A stretch of DNA of 64,000 nucleotides from Defluviicoccus sp. GTDB lineage: Bacteria > Pseudomonadota > Alphaproteobacteria > MPNO01. The notes beneath the pieces are model-generated. The model was not told where the DNA came from and made no database searches. It was given only the letters and a program-made list of their open reading frames with translations. Numbering within the stretch: the stretch's first letter is position 1; the number at the start of each line of letters is the position of its first letter. The position numbers and the translations under genes were made by a program. Of the stretch, positions 9,410 through 18,984 are shown in pieces. The stretch lies in NCBI GenBank assembly GCA_028821395.1, contig JAPPGP010000119.1:1-64000 (forward strand). The letters run 5' to 3'.

Positions 9410-11905
9410 TCAGAACCGCATGTTGAGAGTGAGGAAGAAGGTGCGGCCCCAGCCGGCTTCGGTCGGGCCGTCGACGCTGCTGGGGTTGGAGGTGTCGACC
9501 GAGAGACCGGCATCGGTGAGGTTGAACGCGCCGGCCGTGACCCGCGCGCCGTCCAGCCCCAGCGGGTCGGCCCAGTCCAGCACCAGGTCGTGGCCGGTCC
9601 AGGAGTCGAACTCTCCGGTGCCCGCCCGGTTCTCGTAGCCGGAGCGGTAGTTGGCGGTCCAGATGGCGCTCAGCCCGCCGCGCCGCGCGAGGAACCCGAC
9701 GCGGACCATGTTCTTCGCGATGGCGAGCCGGTCCTCTTCGCCCGCGATGCGCAGCTCCGCGTCGGTGACGCGACGCCAAGCGCCGCGCATGCCGACGACG
9801 CCCCAGCCGGTCCGGAAGCCGCCGCCGAACCGCGTGGTGATGCCCGTCAACTCGCTGTCGACCACGTTCGCATAGCTGTCGCGGATGGTGATGTCGCCGC
9901 CGGTGCGCTCGATGCAGTTCGTCCTGTCGCCGCCGGCGCATTCGGGCAGGTTTTGCATCGCCCAGTCGGCGCTGTTCTGCCCCGCCCCGCCGGAGCTCGA
10001 GAGCCGGTACCATTCCACGCCGAGAAAGAACGGACCCCGGCGGGCCTCGGCGCCGATGGCGATCCGCCGGGAGGTCGAGGGATCGAGGTCCGGGTTGCCC
10101 GCGGTCGTGCGCGTCACCTGCCGGGGATTGGATTCCGGGCAGGTGCGGGGCGGGGGCCCGCTGCCCGGATCGCAATCGATATAGGGGTGGCCCTGGACCT
10201 CCGAGCTGTAGAGGCTCGACATGGAGGGCGATCTGTCTCCCTCGCCCCAGGAGGTGCGGAGCGTGATCGGATCGACCGGCCGGTACTCGGCCGCGAGACG
10301 CCACGACGTCAGCCCGCCGATGTCGTCGTATTCGTCCGCGCGGCCTGCCGCCCTGAGATCCAGCTCGTCCAGCACCGGCACCGACAGCTCGGCGAAGGCC
10401 CCGACGGCCCTGCGGTCCCCGGCGTAGCTGACCCCGCCGGAACCGAGCACATCGGCAACCCGATGGGTCGTCCCGTCATTGGCGCGGAAGACCATGAGCT
10501 GATGCACGTCCACGGTGCCGGCTTCGACCCCTGTGGTCCAAGCGGCGTCGCGGCCGCCGATGGCGAATCCGGACCCTTCCAGCGCCAGCCGTGCGCCCAG
10601 GTACTCAGACTTGGAATCGATCTCCTCCCGCAAGCTGGCGTTGTCCATCGCCCGCAAGTGCTCGGGCGCGTTGGAGAAGGGGTTCGCGAGGTCGTAGTTT
10701 CCTGCCTCGATTTCCTCCTTGATCCTGCCGCCATGCACGAAGGTGTCGCCGTCGAGGACGCCGGTCGCCCGGTAGGCTGAGATGCGCGCATCGTAGCCGA
10801 GACCCGCCGTCAGCCGCCCCTCGACGCGGACGGCGAGGTCGTATTCCTCGCTGTCCGTGCGCCAGTCCCGATTGCCGAAGCCGACGAAGCGGTGCGCCGC
10901 GGCGAAATCGTCGTCGGCATCCGCCTGGAAGTCGGAGCCGGCCGCATCGTTGATCGCCTCCAGCAGGTCCGCGTTCCGCACCGCGTCGAGGTCGAGCGAG
11001 AACGAGCCGACCGACGGCGCGTATCGGAACGCCGAGTCGCCTTGCAGGACTCTCGCGTAGAGGTGGAGATCGGCGTCTTCGCCGAGCGGGTGGTCAAGGT
11101 TCGCGACCGCGCTCTTCTGCTCGTAGCGGGCGGTCTCCCACATGATGGCGCCGTAGGCGAAGCCGCAGCCCTTGTCGCCGTTGCGGATTCCGGGCGGGTT
11201 GCTGAGCGGGCCGGTATAGCCTCTCGCCGGGTCGCAGTCGCCGAGCGCGACCGACCTCACGCCCGTCACCGCGCCCGCGTCGTCGCGCTGGACGATCCAG
11301 ACCGTGTTGCCGCCGACGCTGACGTTCTGCGCCTCGTTGAACGCGCCGCCCTCGCGCCAGGCGGAGCGGCTGTAGTCCCGGCTCCGCGAAGCGATCTCCT
11401 GGCGCTTGAAGTAATCCGCGCCGATGGTCATGCGCCCCTTGCCGACCGCGCCGCCCCAGAACGCGCTGCCCTGCCAGCCGTCGCCGCCCTCGCGGCCCGG
11501 CATGCGCGCGAGCGCGCGGGTCTCGAAGCCGTCGAGGTCGTTGCGCAGCACGACGTTGAGCGCGCCGCGCACCGCGCTGCCGCCGAGCGTGCCGAGGCTC
11601 TCGCCGCTCAGCAGCTCGATGCGCTCGATGGCCGAGATCGGCAGGCCGTCCAGGTCGCTGGAGGTGGTGGCGTAGGGCGTGCCGTCGATCAGCACGAGCA
11701 GCGACTGCCCTCCGGTGAGGAAGTAGCGGACGATGCCGGTGTCCAGCAGTTCCTGGAGGGTCTGGGCGCCGGACCGCTCGAGAAAGGCGCGCTCGTACTT
11801 GGCGATGACGCGCGGCTTGGGCGCGAGGGGGCCGGCATGGGCGGCCTGCGTCGCCACTATAGCGACGACCGCGAGCGAGGCCAGAAAGGCATAGATTTTT
11901 TTCAT
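9410..11905 (-). CDS. TonB-dependent outer-membrane receptor
   Basis: Signal peptide, plug-domain signature (LLVLIDGTPYATTSSDLDGLPISAIERIELLSGESLGTLGGSAVRGALNVVLR), long beta-barrel, C-terminal FFLTLNMRF. Confidence 0.9.
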   Translation of the reverse strand: MKKIYAFLASLAVVAIVATQAAHAGPLAPKPRVIAKYERAFLERSGAQTLQELLDTGIVRYFLTGGQSLLVLIDGTPYATTSSDLDGLPISAIERIELLSGESLGTLGGSAVRGALNVVLRNDLDGFETRALARMPGREGGDGWQGSAFWGGAVGKGRMTIGADYFKRQEIASRSRDYSRSAWREGGAFNEAQNVSVGGNTVWIVQRDDAGAVTGVRSVALGDCDPARGYTGPLSNPPGIRNGDKGCGFAYGAIMWETARYEQKSAVANLDHPLGEDADLHLYARVLQGDSAFRYAPSVGSFSLDLDAVRNADLLEAINDAAGSDFQADADDDFAAAHRFVGFGNRDWRTDSEEYDLAVRVEGRLTAGLGYDARISAYRATGVLDGDTFVHGGRIKEEIEAGNYDLANPFSNAPEHLRAMDNASLREEIDSKSEYLGARLALEGSGFAIGGRDAAWTTGVEAGTVDVHQLMVFRANDGTTHRVADVLGSGGVSYAGDRRAVGAFAELSVPVLDELDLRAAGRADEYDDIGGLTSWRLAAEYRPVDPITLRTSWGEGDRSPSMSSLYSSEVQGHPYIDCDPGSGPPPRTCPESNPRQVTRTTAGNPDLDPSTSRRIAIGAEARRGPFFLGVEWYRLSSSGGAGQNSADWAMQNLPECAGGDRTNCIERTGGDITIRDSYANVVDSELTGITTRFGGGFRTGWGVVGMRGAWRRVTDAELRIAGEEDRLAIAKNMVRVGFLARRGGLSAIWTANYRSGYENRAGTGEFDSWTGHDLVLDWADPLGLDGARVTAGAFNLTDAGLSVDTSNPSSVDGPTEAGWGRTFFLTLNMRF

Positions 11906-12000
11906 GAGATATCAACTCCGCTTGGGCAGGGTCATTGATAGCGTCGATCCTTGCCCGCGCAAGCATTGATTAAGCGGTCGGGTCGCGGCGGAGAGCGGTC

Positions 12001-13116
12001 TCAGAGATCGAGCCGGTCGAGGATCCAGTTGTCGATCGCGTGCACCAGCGGCTCGCGGTGCGAGAACCTTCCGGGCCGGGCGAGCGGCGAGGCGAGCCCG
12101 GCGAACTGGCGCTCGGCGATCTCGTTGTCCTCGGCGATCGCGGTCTCGAAGCGCCGGTAGTAGTGCCGGACGACGGTCTCGAAATCGGCACGCGCCGCGG
12201 TTTCGCGCGGGAAGCAGATGGCGACCACGTTGCGCACCCGGTCGGGCCCGTCGGGCAGCATCTGCTTGAACCACATCGAATCGACGTCGCAGCCGATCAT
12301 CGTAGCCGGGTAGACCAGGAGATATTGCGAGCCCCGCGCCGCCGGACCGGCGAGCGTCGGGATCGGCGGGAAGCCCTCGGCGCCCTTGAGCAGCGCCCGG
12401 GTCCGCCCGCCCGAATCGGACTGCACGAGTACGTACTCGCCGGGCGCGCCGCGGACCACGGTCTTTCCGATCGACGGGTCGTTGACCGAGCTGCGGTGGA
12501 CGGTTGCGTGGTGGAAGGACTCCATCGAGTTCTCGACATAGCTCTTCCAGTTGGTGCGGACGGAATACTCGGCGCGCCGCACGGTCACCATGTCATCGAG
12601 CCCGTAGGATTCGAGGTGGCGGCCGAGATCGCCCAGATAATCGGCGAGCGGCGCGCAGCCGGGACCGAAGTTGACGAAGGCGAAGCCCTGCCAGCAGCCG
12701 AGCGGGATCTCGACCAGCCCGTACTCTTCCGTATCGAAGTTGCGCGCCCGCTCCATCCCGTTGGCGAAGTCGAGCCGGCCGTCGAGCCCGTAGGTCCAGC
12801 CGTGATAGGGGCAGACGATGCTTTCGCAGCGCCCTTCGCCGTCGAGCAGCCTGGCGCCGCGATGCCGGCAGCTGTTGGCGAAGGCGCGGAGCCGCCTTTC
12901 GCCATCGCGGATGACCAGGTATTCGGCGCCCGCCAGGTTCAGCGCCGCGTAGTCGCCGGGCTCCGGCCAGTAATCGGCGCGGCCGATCAGGTTCCAGCTG
13001 CGCAGGAAGATGCGCTCGACCTCCCGCCGGAAAAACGCTTCCGAGGTGTAGCATGCGGGCGGCAGGGTCTCGGCCTCGGCAAGCGGCCGCCGCACCGCCC
13101 GAAAATCCATCTCCAT
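12001..13116 (-). CDS. Aromatic ring-hydroxylating dioxygenase alpha subunit (Rieske type)
   Basis: Rieske motif CRHRGARLLDGEGRCESIVCPYHGWTY and non-haem iron site NWKSYVENSMESFHHATVH. Confidence 0.93.
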   Translation of the reverse strand: MEMDFRAVRRPLAEAETLPPACYTSEAFFRREVERIFLRSWNLIGRADYWPEPGDYAALNLAGAEYLVIRDGERRLRAFANSCRHRGARLLDGEGRCESIVCPYHGWTYGLDGRLDFANGMERARNFDTEEYGLVEIPLGCWQGFAFVNFGPGCAPLADYLGDLGRHLESYGLDDMVTVRRAEYSVRTNWKSYVENSMESFHHATVHRSSVNDPSIGKTVVRGAPGEYVLVQSDSGGRTRALLKGAEGFPPIPTLAGPAARGSQYLLVYPATMIGCDVDSMWFKQMLPDGPDRVRNVVAICFPRETAARADFETVVRHYYRRFETAIAEDNEIAERQFAGLASPLARPGRFSHREPLVHAIDNWILDRLDL

Positions 13117-13172
13117 CGCGGTCCCTCCGCCCCAAGGCTAGCCCGGGCGACGGTGCGGGGGTAGTGGCGTCT

Positions 13173-14381
13173 CTACTCGTAGTCGGCGTGGTCGCGGGTC
13201 CTGCCGGCGCCGTCGTCGGCGATCATCGCCGGCGTCGCCACCCGGTCGGCGGGCGGGCCTTCGAGGCCGAAGAAGCGGCGCATGCGCTCGTAGACGATCT
13301 CGTGGCGCAGCGCCGGGTCCAGGCCCCTGAACATCTCGTAGAAGATCGGCGACGGGTCGGGCCAGGTGCCCTGCGGGTGCGGGTAGTCGGCGCCGAACAC
13401 CAGGATGTCGCGCAGCACGTTGTCGGGATGGGTGATCGCCTGGGCGGCGATCGCGTCCTCCTCGAAGGTGACCAGGACCTGACGCCGGACGTAAGCGCTC
13501 GGCAGCTCCCGGAGCCCGGTGTCGCGGAACAGGCCAGGGCGCTCCTCGGCCTGGCGGTCCATCCAGTAGACCAGGAACGGCACCCACCCCGCCCGGCACT
13601 CGGCGAACAGCAGCTTGAGCCCGGGATGGCGCATCAGCGCGCCGCAATAGACCACGTCGGCGAGCGGGCGCGACAGCGAGAACGGCGCGCAGGAGAAATA
13701 GGCCATGCGCTCGCCGCGGCCCGCCGGCGGGATGGTCGTCTTGACGTGGCCGCCGATATGGCAGGCGCACACCATCCGGGACTCCTCGAAGGCGGACCAG
13801 GCGGGCTCCCAGCATTCGTGGAACATCCCGTGCGGGCCGTCGAAGGGAACGAACTCGGCCGCCTTGCAGCCCATCGCGGCGAGCCTCCGGATCTCGCCCG
13901 GCACCGAAGCGGGGTCGAACACCGGCAGTATCGGGAGGATCATCAGGCGGTCCGGATCGCGGGCGTTGAGCTCCATCACCCAGTCGTTGTAGACGCGGTG
14001 CACCTCGTGGCGCAGCGCCGCGTCGTCGATGTCCCATTTGCGGGTGGAGCCGAACCCGACATAGCCGTAGACGCTGCCGTGGTCCATGTGCTCGAGCAGC
14101 AGCTCGGGGTCGGAGGGGGGCAGGCTGCCGTCCGGGATGCGCGCGCCCGACCGGCCGAAGAACTGGTCGAGCAGGGCGCGGTTCTCCGGGCCGTCGGCGG
14201 TGCCGCCGTCGCGCCCGCCGGCGATCTTGCCCTCCCAGCTCCAGAGCAGCGCGCCCTCGTGCTCGACCACCCTGGGCGCGTGCTCGCGGAACTTCGCGGC
14301 GACCCGATCCTGCCACAGCCGGGCCGGGATCCAGCGCTGGTCGAGGTGGTTGTCGGCCGAGTTGTACTTGTAGAGAGTCAC
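13173..14381 (-). CDS. Amidohydrolase family protein (ACMSD-like)
   Basis: KYNSADNHLD metal-site start, FGADYPHPQGTWPDP near C-terminus; likely GTG start at 14381. Confidence 0.8.
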   Translation of the reverse strand: MTLYKYNSADNHLDQRWIPARLWQDRVAAKFREHAPRVVEHEGALLWSWEGKIAGGRDGGTADGPENRALLDQFFGRSGARIPDGSLPPSDPELLLEHMDHGSVYGYVGFGSTRKWDIDDAALRHEVHRVYNDWVMELNARDPDRLMILPILPVFDPASVPGEIRRLAAMGCKAAEFVPFDGPHGMFHECWEPAWSAFEESRMVCACHIGGHVKTTIPPAGRGERMAYFSCAPFSLSRPLADVVYCGALMRHPGLKLLFAECRAGWVPFLVYWMDRQAEERPGLFRDTGLRELPSAYVRRQVLVTFEEDAIAAQAITHPDNVLRDILVFGADYPHPQGTWPDPSPIFYEMFRGLDPALRHEIVYERMRRFFGLEGPPADRVATPAMIADDGAGRTRDHADYE

Positions 14382-16348
14382 AGGACCGCCCTCCTGCGGC
14401 GCGCGAGATAGTCCTTGCCGACGATCAGCCCGCCGAGCGCGAGCCCGGCGACGTTGAGCCACAGCCCGTAGGCGATCGCATGCGCCGGCAGCAGCAGTAG
14501 GATTCCGGCGGCGAAGACGAGGAGGCGTTCCGCCGCGCCGAGGCGCGAGAACATGAAGCCGATCAGCCCGCAGGAGGCGATCCAGACGCCGATCATCGCG
14601 GTCGCCGCGGCAGACACGATCTCAAGCGCCGTGCCCTGTCCGATCAGCGCCGGCGACAGCACGAACACGAAGGGGATGACATAGGCGATCCAGCCGAGGC
14701 GCACCGCCGTCGCCCCGGTCTCCATCGGCCGGGCGCCCGATAACGACGCCGCCGCGAAGGCGGCGATCGCCACCGGCGGGGTGATCATCGACATCAGACC
14801 GAAATAGAGCACGAACATGTGGGCGGCGATCGGGTGGATGCCGAGCTTGATCAGCGACGGCGCGATCATCGTCGCCAGCAGCAGGTAGATCGCCGAGGTC
14901 GGCATTCCCATGCCGAGCAGGATCGAGACGATCGCGGTCAGCACCAGGAGAAGGAACAGGCTGTCCTCGCCGACCGCAGCGAGGATCAGGGTCAGCGCCT
15001 GGCCCAGCCCGGTGCGGTCGAGGATGGCTATGATGATGCCGGCCATGGCGCCGATGACCACGATGTCGGCCGAGGCGCGGCCGCAATCGGCGATCGAGTC
15101 CCAGAGCTGCCGCGGCCTGATCCGGCGCCGCTTGTAGCCGAAGACGATACTGACCGCCGCCACCGAGATCGCCGCCCAGAACGCCGCCTCCTGGGCCGGC
15201 AGGTTGAGGGTGAAGAGCGCGTAGACCAGCACCGCGTAGGGCAGGGTGAAGAACCAGCCCTCCCTGAGCACCCGGAGGACCGGCGGGATGCGCTCCTTCG
15301 GCATGGGCGCGATGTCGTTCTTCGCCGCCTCGAGGTCGACCTGCACGAACACCGCGAGGTAGTAGAGGATCGAGGGGATCAGCGCGGCGAGGATGATCTC
15401 GGTGTAGTCGAGCTCCAGCAGCTCGGCCATCAGGAAGGCGGCCGCGCCCATAATCGGCGGCATGATCTGGCCGCCGGTCGAGGCCACCGCCTCGATGGCG
15501 CCGGCGCTCTTGCGGTCGTAGCCCGCCTGGCGCATCAGCGGGATGGTGATCACCCCGGTCGAGGCGACGTTGGAGACCGCCGAGCCCGAGATCGAGCCGA
15601 ACAGCCCCGAGGCGACGACGGCGATCTTGGCCGAGCCGCCGCGCGAGCGCCCCATGACGGCGGCGGCGAGGTCGGTGAACCACTCCGAGGCGCCGGTGTG
15701 CAGCAGAAGCTGGCCCATCCAGATGAACAGCACCACGGTGAGCACGATGATCTTGAGCGGCAGGCCCAGGAGGGCGACGTTGGTGACGCCGAGCTCGGCG
15801 ATCATCCGGTAGCCGTCCTGCTCGTAGCCCTTGAGCATGCCGGGGGCGAGATGGCCGACGAAGGCGTAGGCGATGAAGACCGAGAGCACCGCGGTCAGGC
15901 TCCACCCCGCGGTGCGCCTGAGCGCCTCCCACATCAGCGGCAGCAGCACGGCGCTGATCCAGAACATCTTGCCACGCATGGCGAACGGGTTGAGCTCGAT
16001 GTCGCCGTAGATCCATATGAGGTAGGCCGACGCACCGACGCCGACGACCGCGCACGCCGCGTCGTACCACGGCACCGACGGCCGGTCGCGCCCGCCGGCG
16101 AACGGGAAGCGGATGAACACGATGGCGAGCGTCAGCCCGAAACAGGCGACCAGCGCCTGCTCGTCGAACCACTGGAAGCCGAGGGCGAGCCACAGCTCGA
16201 TCGCCCAGGTCAGCGCGATCAGGGTGATGGCCGCGCCGAGAACCCGGGTCGAAGCTGTGACGAAGCGCCCCTCGCGGCGCTCGGCGAGGAGCTGCGCCCC
16301 GCGGTCCCTGCGGCGGCCGCCATCCGCCCCGGTCGACTGTTCGGCCAT
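14378..16348 (-). CDS. TRAP transporter permease, fused 4TM/12TM
   Basis: Long polytopic protein with DctM-like motifs (GMGMPTSAIYLLLATMIAPSL, SGSAVSNVASTGVITIPLM). Confidence 0.93.
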   Translation of the reverse strand: MAEQSTGADGGRRRDRGAQLLAERREGRFVTASTRVLGAAITLIALTWAIELWLALGFQWFDEQALVACFGLTLAIVFIRFPFAGGRDRPSVPWYDAACAVVGVGASAYLIWIYGDIELNPFAMRGKMFWISAVLLPLMWEALRRTAGWSLTAVLSVFIAYAFVGHLAPGMLKGYEQDGYRMIAELGVTNVALLGLPLKIIVLTVVLFIWMGQLLLHTGASEWFTDLAAAVMGRSRGGSAKIAVVASGLFGSISGSAVSNVASTGVITIPLMRQAGYDRKSAGAIEAVASTGGQIMPPIMGAAAFLMAELLELDYTEIILAALIPSILYYLAVFVQVDLEAAKNDIAPMPKERIPPVLRVLREGWFFTLPYAVLVYALFTLNLPAQEAAFWAAISVAAVSIVFGYKRRRIRPRQLWDSIADCGRASADIVVIGAMAGIIIAILDRTGLGQALTLILAAVGEDSLFLLLVLTAIVSILLGMGMPTSAIYLLLATMIAPSLIKLGIHPIAAHMFVLYFGLMSMITPPVAIAAFAAASLSGARPMETGATAVRLGWIAYVIPFVFVLSPALIGQGTALEIVSAAATAMIGVWIASCGLIGFMFSRLGAAERLLVFAAGILLLLPAHAIAYGLWLNVAGLALGGLIVGKDYLARRRRAVL

Positions 16349-16427
16349 TTGAACCCTGCCGCCGGACGGGAGCCCGCGCCCCGAGCCGGACGCGGGCGTC
16401 TCCGTTGCCGCTATGCCGCCTGCCGGG

Positions 16428-17393
16428 CTAGCCGGCGGGCCACAGCCCGACTTCCTTGTAGTACTTCACCGCAGCCGGGTGGTAGGGGTAGCCGTGCTGC
16501 TTGGCGAGGCGCTTGTCGGCGCTGAAGGAACGCCACAGCGGCCCGCCTTCCTTGAGCTGCTTCTCCTGGGTGTGCATCACCTTGGCGACCTTGTAGACGA
16601 CGTCGTCCGACATGCCCTTGTGGGTCCACAGCAGGAAGTCGTAGGTCACGAACACCGTCGGCTCGACCACCCCGGTCAGCCCCTTGGCCGGCTCGACGAC
16701 GCTCCACTCGCTCTTCGGGAACCACTTGTGCATCGCCTTGAGCGCTTCGGGCGTGTTCGGGTAGGAGATATGCCTGACCCCGCCGTCGATCTTGGCATCC
16801 ATCTGCTTGACCCAGCCGGTGCCGGCCGCAGCGATCGCCCAGTCGATCTTGCCTGCGATGAAGGCGCGCCAGTGCTGCACCAGCCCGACCTGGGGCACCG
16901 GCTTGATGTCGTCGAGGGCGAGCCCGACGGTCCCCAGCGATCCGTTGAACATGTACGCGAAGAGCGGCGCGCCCTTGAAGCCGACCGGCATGCGCTTGCC
17001 CTTGAGCTGCGCGATCGAGGTGACGCCCGATTTCTTCGTAACCACCGCGCTCACGGTGAACTTCATGATCGTCGAGACCAGGCGGAGGTTGTCGTACTTG
17101 TTGCCCTTCGACAGCCCGATGCCCTCGAAGGCCATGGAGAATTGCGGGATGTTGGAGATCCCGAATTCGAGCTCGCCCGCATTGACCACGGGGATGTATT
17201 GCTGGGTGCCGCCCATGGTCTGCTTGCGCATCTGGACGCCCGGCGCGTGCTCGGAAACCGCCTTCGAGATGGTCGCGGTGATCTGCGAGACCGCGCCCGC
17301 CTTGGTGGCGCCGATGCCGACCGTCTGCGCCGTTGCGGCGCCCGCCAGCGCCCCGGCGGCGAGCGTGGCCAAAGCTGCTTGAATCCAACGCAT
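16428..17393 (-). CDS. TAXI-family TRAP transporter solute-binding protein
   Basis: Signal peptide, TVGIGATKAGAVSQITATISKAVSEHAPGVQMRKQTMGGTQQYIPVVNAGELEFGISN. Confidence 0.9.
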   Translation of the reverse strand: MRWIQAALATLAAGALAGAATAQTVGIGATKAGAVSQITATISKAVSEHAPGVQMRKQTMGGTQQYIPVVNAGELEFGISNIPQFSMAFEGIGLSKGNKYDNLRLVSTIMKFTVSAVVTKKSGVTSIAQLKGKRMPVGFKGAPLFAYMFNGSLGTVGLALDDIKPVPQVGLVQHWRAFIAGKIDWAIAAAGTGWVKQMDAKIDGGVRHISYPNTPEALKAMHKWFPKSEWSVVEPAKGLTGVVEPTVFVTYDFLLWTHKGMSDDVVYKVAKVMHTQEKQLKEGGPLWRSFSADKRLAKQHGYPYHPAAVKYYKEVGLWPAG

Positions 17394-17504
17394 GATGTCG
17401 CTCCCGTCAGTGTTCTCCGGATGATCCGCGCGATCATAGCCATGCGCCGCTTTGGAACAACCCGGGCGGCTGGTGTAGGCTGGTGCCGCAACCGGGAGGC
17501 GGAC

Positions 17505-18335
17505 ATGGACGGCCATCGCGGCGCGGCCTGGCGGACCATCGAGGTCACCCCCTACAGCCCCCATGTCGGCGCCGAGATCGGCGGCATCGACCTCACCCGG
17601 CCGCTCGGCGACGAGCAGCTCGCCGAGCTCCGCCGCGCCTTCGTCGAGCACCTGGTGCTGTTTTTTCGCGACCAGGAGATCGGCTTCGACGACCACGCGC
17701 GGCTGGCGGAGTATTTCGGCACCGTCGGGCGTCACGTCGGGGTCAAGACCCACAGCCAGCCCTCCGAGGACGACCGGGTACGCCGCTTCCATTTCGATGC
17801 GCAATCGACCCGGGTCTCGGGCGACGTGTGGCATACCGACCAGTCCTGCGCGCCGGTGCCGCCGCTCGCCAGCATCCTCTACAACCACACCCTGCCGCCC
17901 GACGGCGGCGGCGACACCCTGTTCGCCAGCATGTACGCCGCCTACGACGCGCTGTCGGACCGCATGAAGACCTGTCTCGAGGGGCTGACGGCGCTGCATG
18001 ACGGGGTTCCGGTGTTCGGCGAGGGCACGCCGCGCGCGACCCACCCGGTGGTCGTGCGCCACCCCGACAGCGGCCGCAAGCTGCTCTACGTCAACCAGGC
18101 CTTCACCGTCCGCATCGAGGAGCTCCCGCCGGCCGAAAGCAGGCACCTGCTCGCCTTCCTGGTCGAGCACTGCACCCAGCCCGAATGGACCTGCCGCTTC
18201 CGCTGGCGGCCGCACTCGATCGCCATGTGGGACAACCGCTGCGCCCAGCACCGCGCGATCTCCGACTACCTGCCCAATGTGCGCTCGGGATACCGGGTGC
18301 AGATCGACGGGACGGCGGCGCCGGTGGCGGGGTAG
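17505..18335 (+). CDS. TauD/TfdA-family Fe(II)/2-oxoglutarate dioxygenase
   Basis: VGAEIGGIDLTRPL, iron ligands in WHTDQS and the C-terminal DNRCAQHRA. Confidence 0.92.
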   Translation: MDGHRGAAWRTIEVTPYSPHVGAEIGGIDLTRPLGDEQLAELRRAFVEHLVLFFRDQEIGFDDHARLAEYFGTVGRHVGVKTHSQPSEDDRVRRFHFDAQSTRVSGDVWHTDQSCAPVPPLASILYNHTLPPDGGGDTLFASMYAAYDALSDRMKTCLEGLTALHDGVPVFGEGTPRATHPVVVRHPDSGRKLLYVNQAFTVRIEELPPAESRHLLAFLVEHCTQPEWTCRFRWRPHSIAMWDNRCAQHRAISDYLPNVRSGYRVQIDGTAAPVAG

Positions 18336-18360
18336 CTACCGCTCGGCGCCAAACCTGCAT

Positions 18361-18400
18361 TTGGCCCGGCTCCTTGACGGCGGTATAATCTCAGTTATAC
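18361..18400 (+). promoter_or_regulatory. Predicted promoter and operator of the MazEF-like module
   Basis: TTGGCC (18361-18366), 17 nt, TATAAT (18384-18389); perfect inverted repeat GTATAA-N6-TTATAC (18383-18400) overlaps the -10. Confidence 0.6.
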
Positions 18401-18407
18401 TCGCGGC

Positions 18408-18647
18408 ATGAAAACGGCGATTTCCATCCCCGACGACATCTTCGTCGCGGCCGAGCGCACGGCCGCCGCCATGGGGCTCTCGCGCAGCGCGCTCTACGCC
18501 AGGGCGCTCGGCGAATTCCTCCTCCGCCACGATCCGGAACAGGTGACCGCGCGGCTCGACGCGGTCTACGCCGGTTCCGGATCGTCGCTCGATCCCGCCC
18601 TCGCCGCGCTTCAGTCGCTGTCCCTGTCGCCCGATGAGGCGTGGTGA
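18408..18647 (+). CDS. Antitoxin (MazE/RHH type)
   Basis: MKTAISIPDDIFVAAERTAAAMGLSRSALYARALGEFL; overlaps the downstream MazF-like toxin. Confidence 0.85.
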   Translation: MKTAISIPDDIFVAAERTAAAMGLSRSALYARALGEFLLRHDPEQVTARLDAVYAGSGSSLDPALAALQSLSLSPDEAW

Positions 18648-18972
18648 AATCTGGTGGGCCTCCCTGCCCGCGCCGCAAGGCTCCGGGCCCGGCGGCCGAC
18701 GCCCGGTCCTGATCGTCCAGTCCAACGCCTTCAACCGGAGCCGAATCTCCACCGCGGTCGTCGTCGCGATCACCTCCAACCTCGCCTTGGAGAACGCTCC
18801 GGGCAATGTCGCGCTGCCGAGGCGCGGCACCGGGCTGCCGAGAAGGTCGGTGGTCAACGTCTCGCAGATCCTGACGCTCGACAAGCGCTTCCTCACCGGA
18901 CGCGCGGGTCGTGTGCCGGACACTCTGCTGGCCCGGGTGGAGCAGGGGCTCGGGCTCGTCCTCGATCTGTGA
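18634..18972 (+). CDS. MazF/PemK-family endoribonuclease toxin
   Basis: MRRGEIWWASLPAPQGSGPGGRRPVLIVQSNAFNRS...TVVVAIT-type core, SVVNVSQILTLDKRFL. Confidence 0.92.
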   Translation: MRRGEIWWASLPAPQGSGPGGRRPVLIVQSNAFNRSRISTAVVVAITSNLALENAPGNVALPRRGTGLPRRSVVNVSQILTLDKRFLTGRAGRVPDTLLARVEQGLGLVLDL

Positions 18973-18984
18973 GCCGGAGCGGCG

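Noticed and set aside
11906-11985. Possible promoter and CTTGC/GCAAG hairpin upstream of the TonB receptor
   Set aside because: The best -35/-10 pair has a 16-nt spacer and weak match, and the hairpin is only 5 bp; not enough to claim.
14819-16525. 568-aa plus-strand ORF opposite the TRAP permease
   Set aside because: Charged low-complexity translation typical of the antisense of a membrane protein gene.
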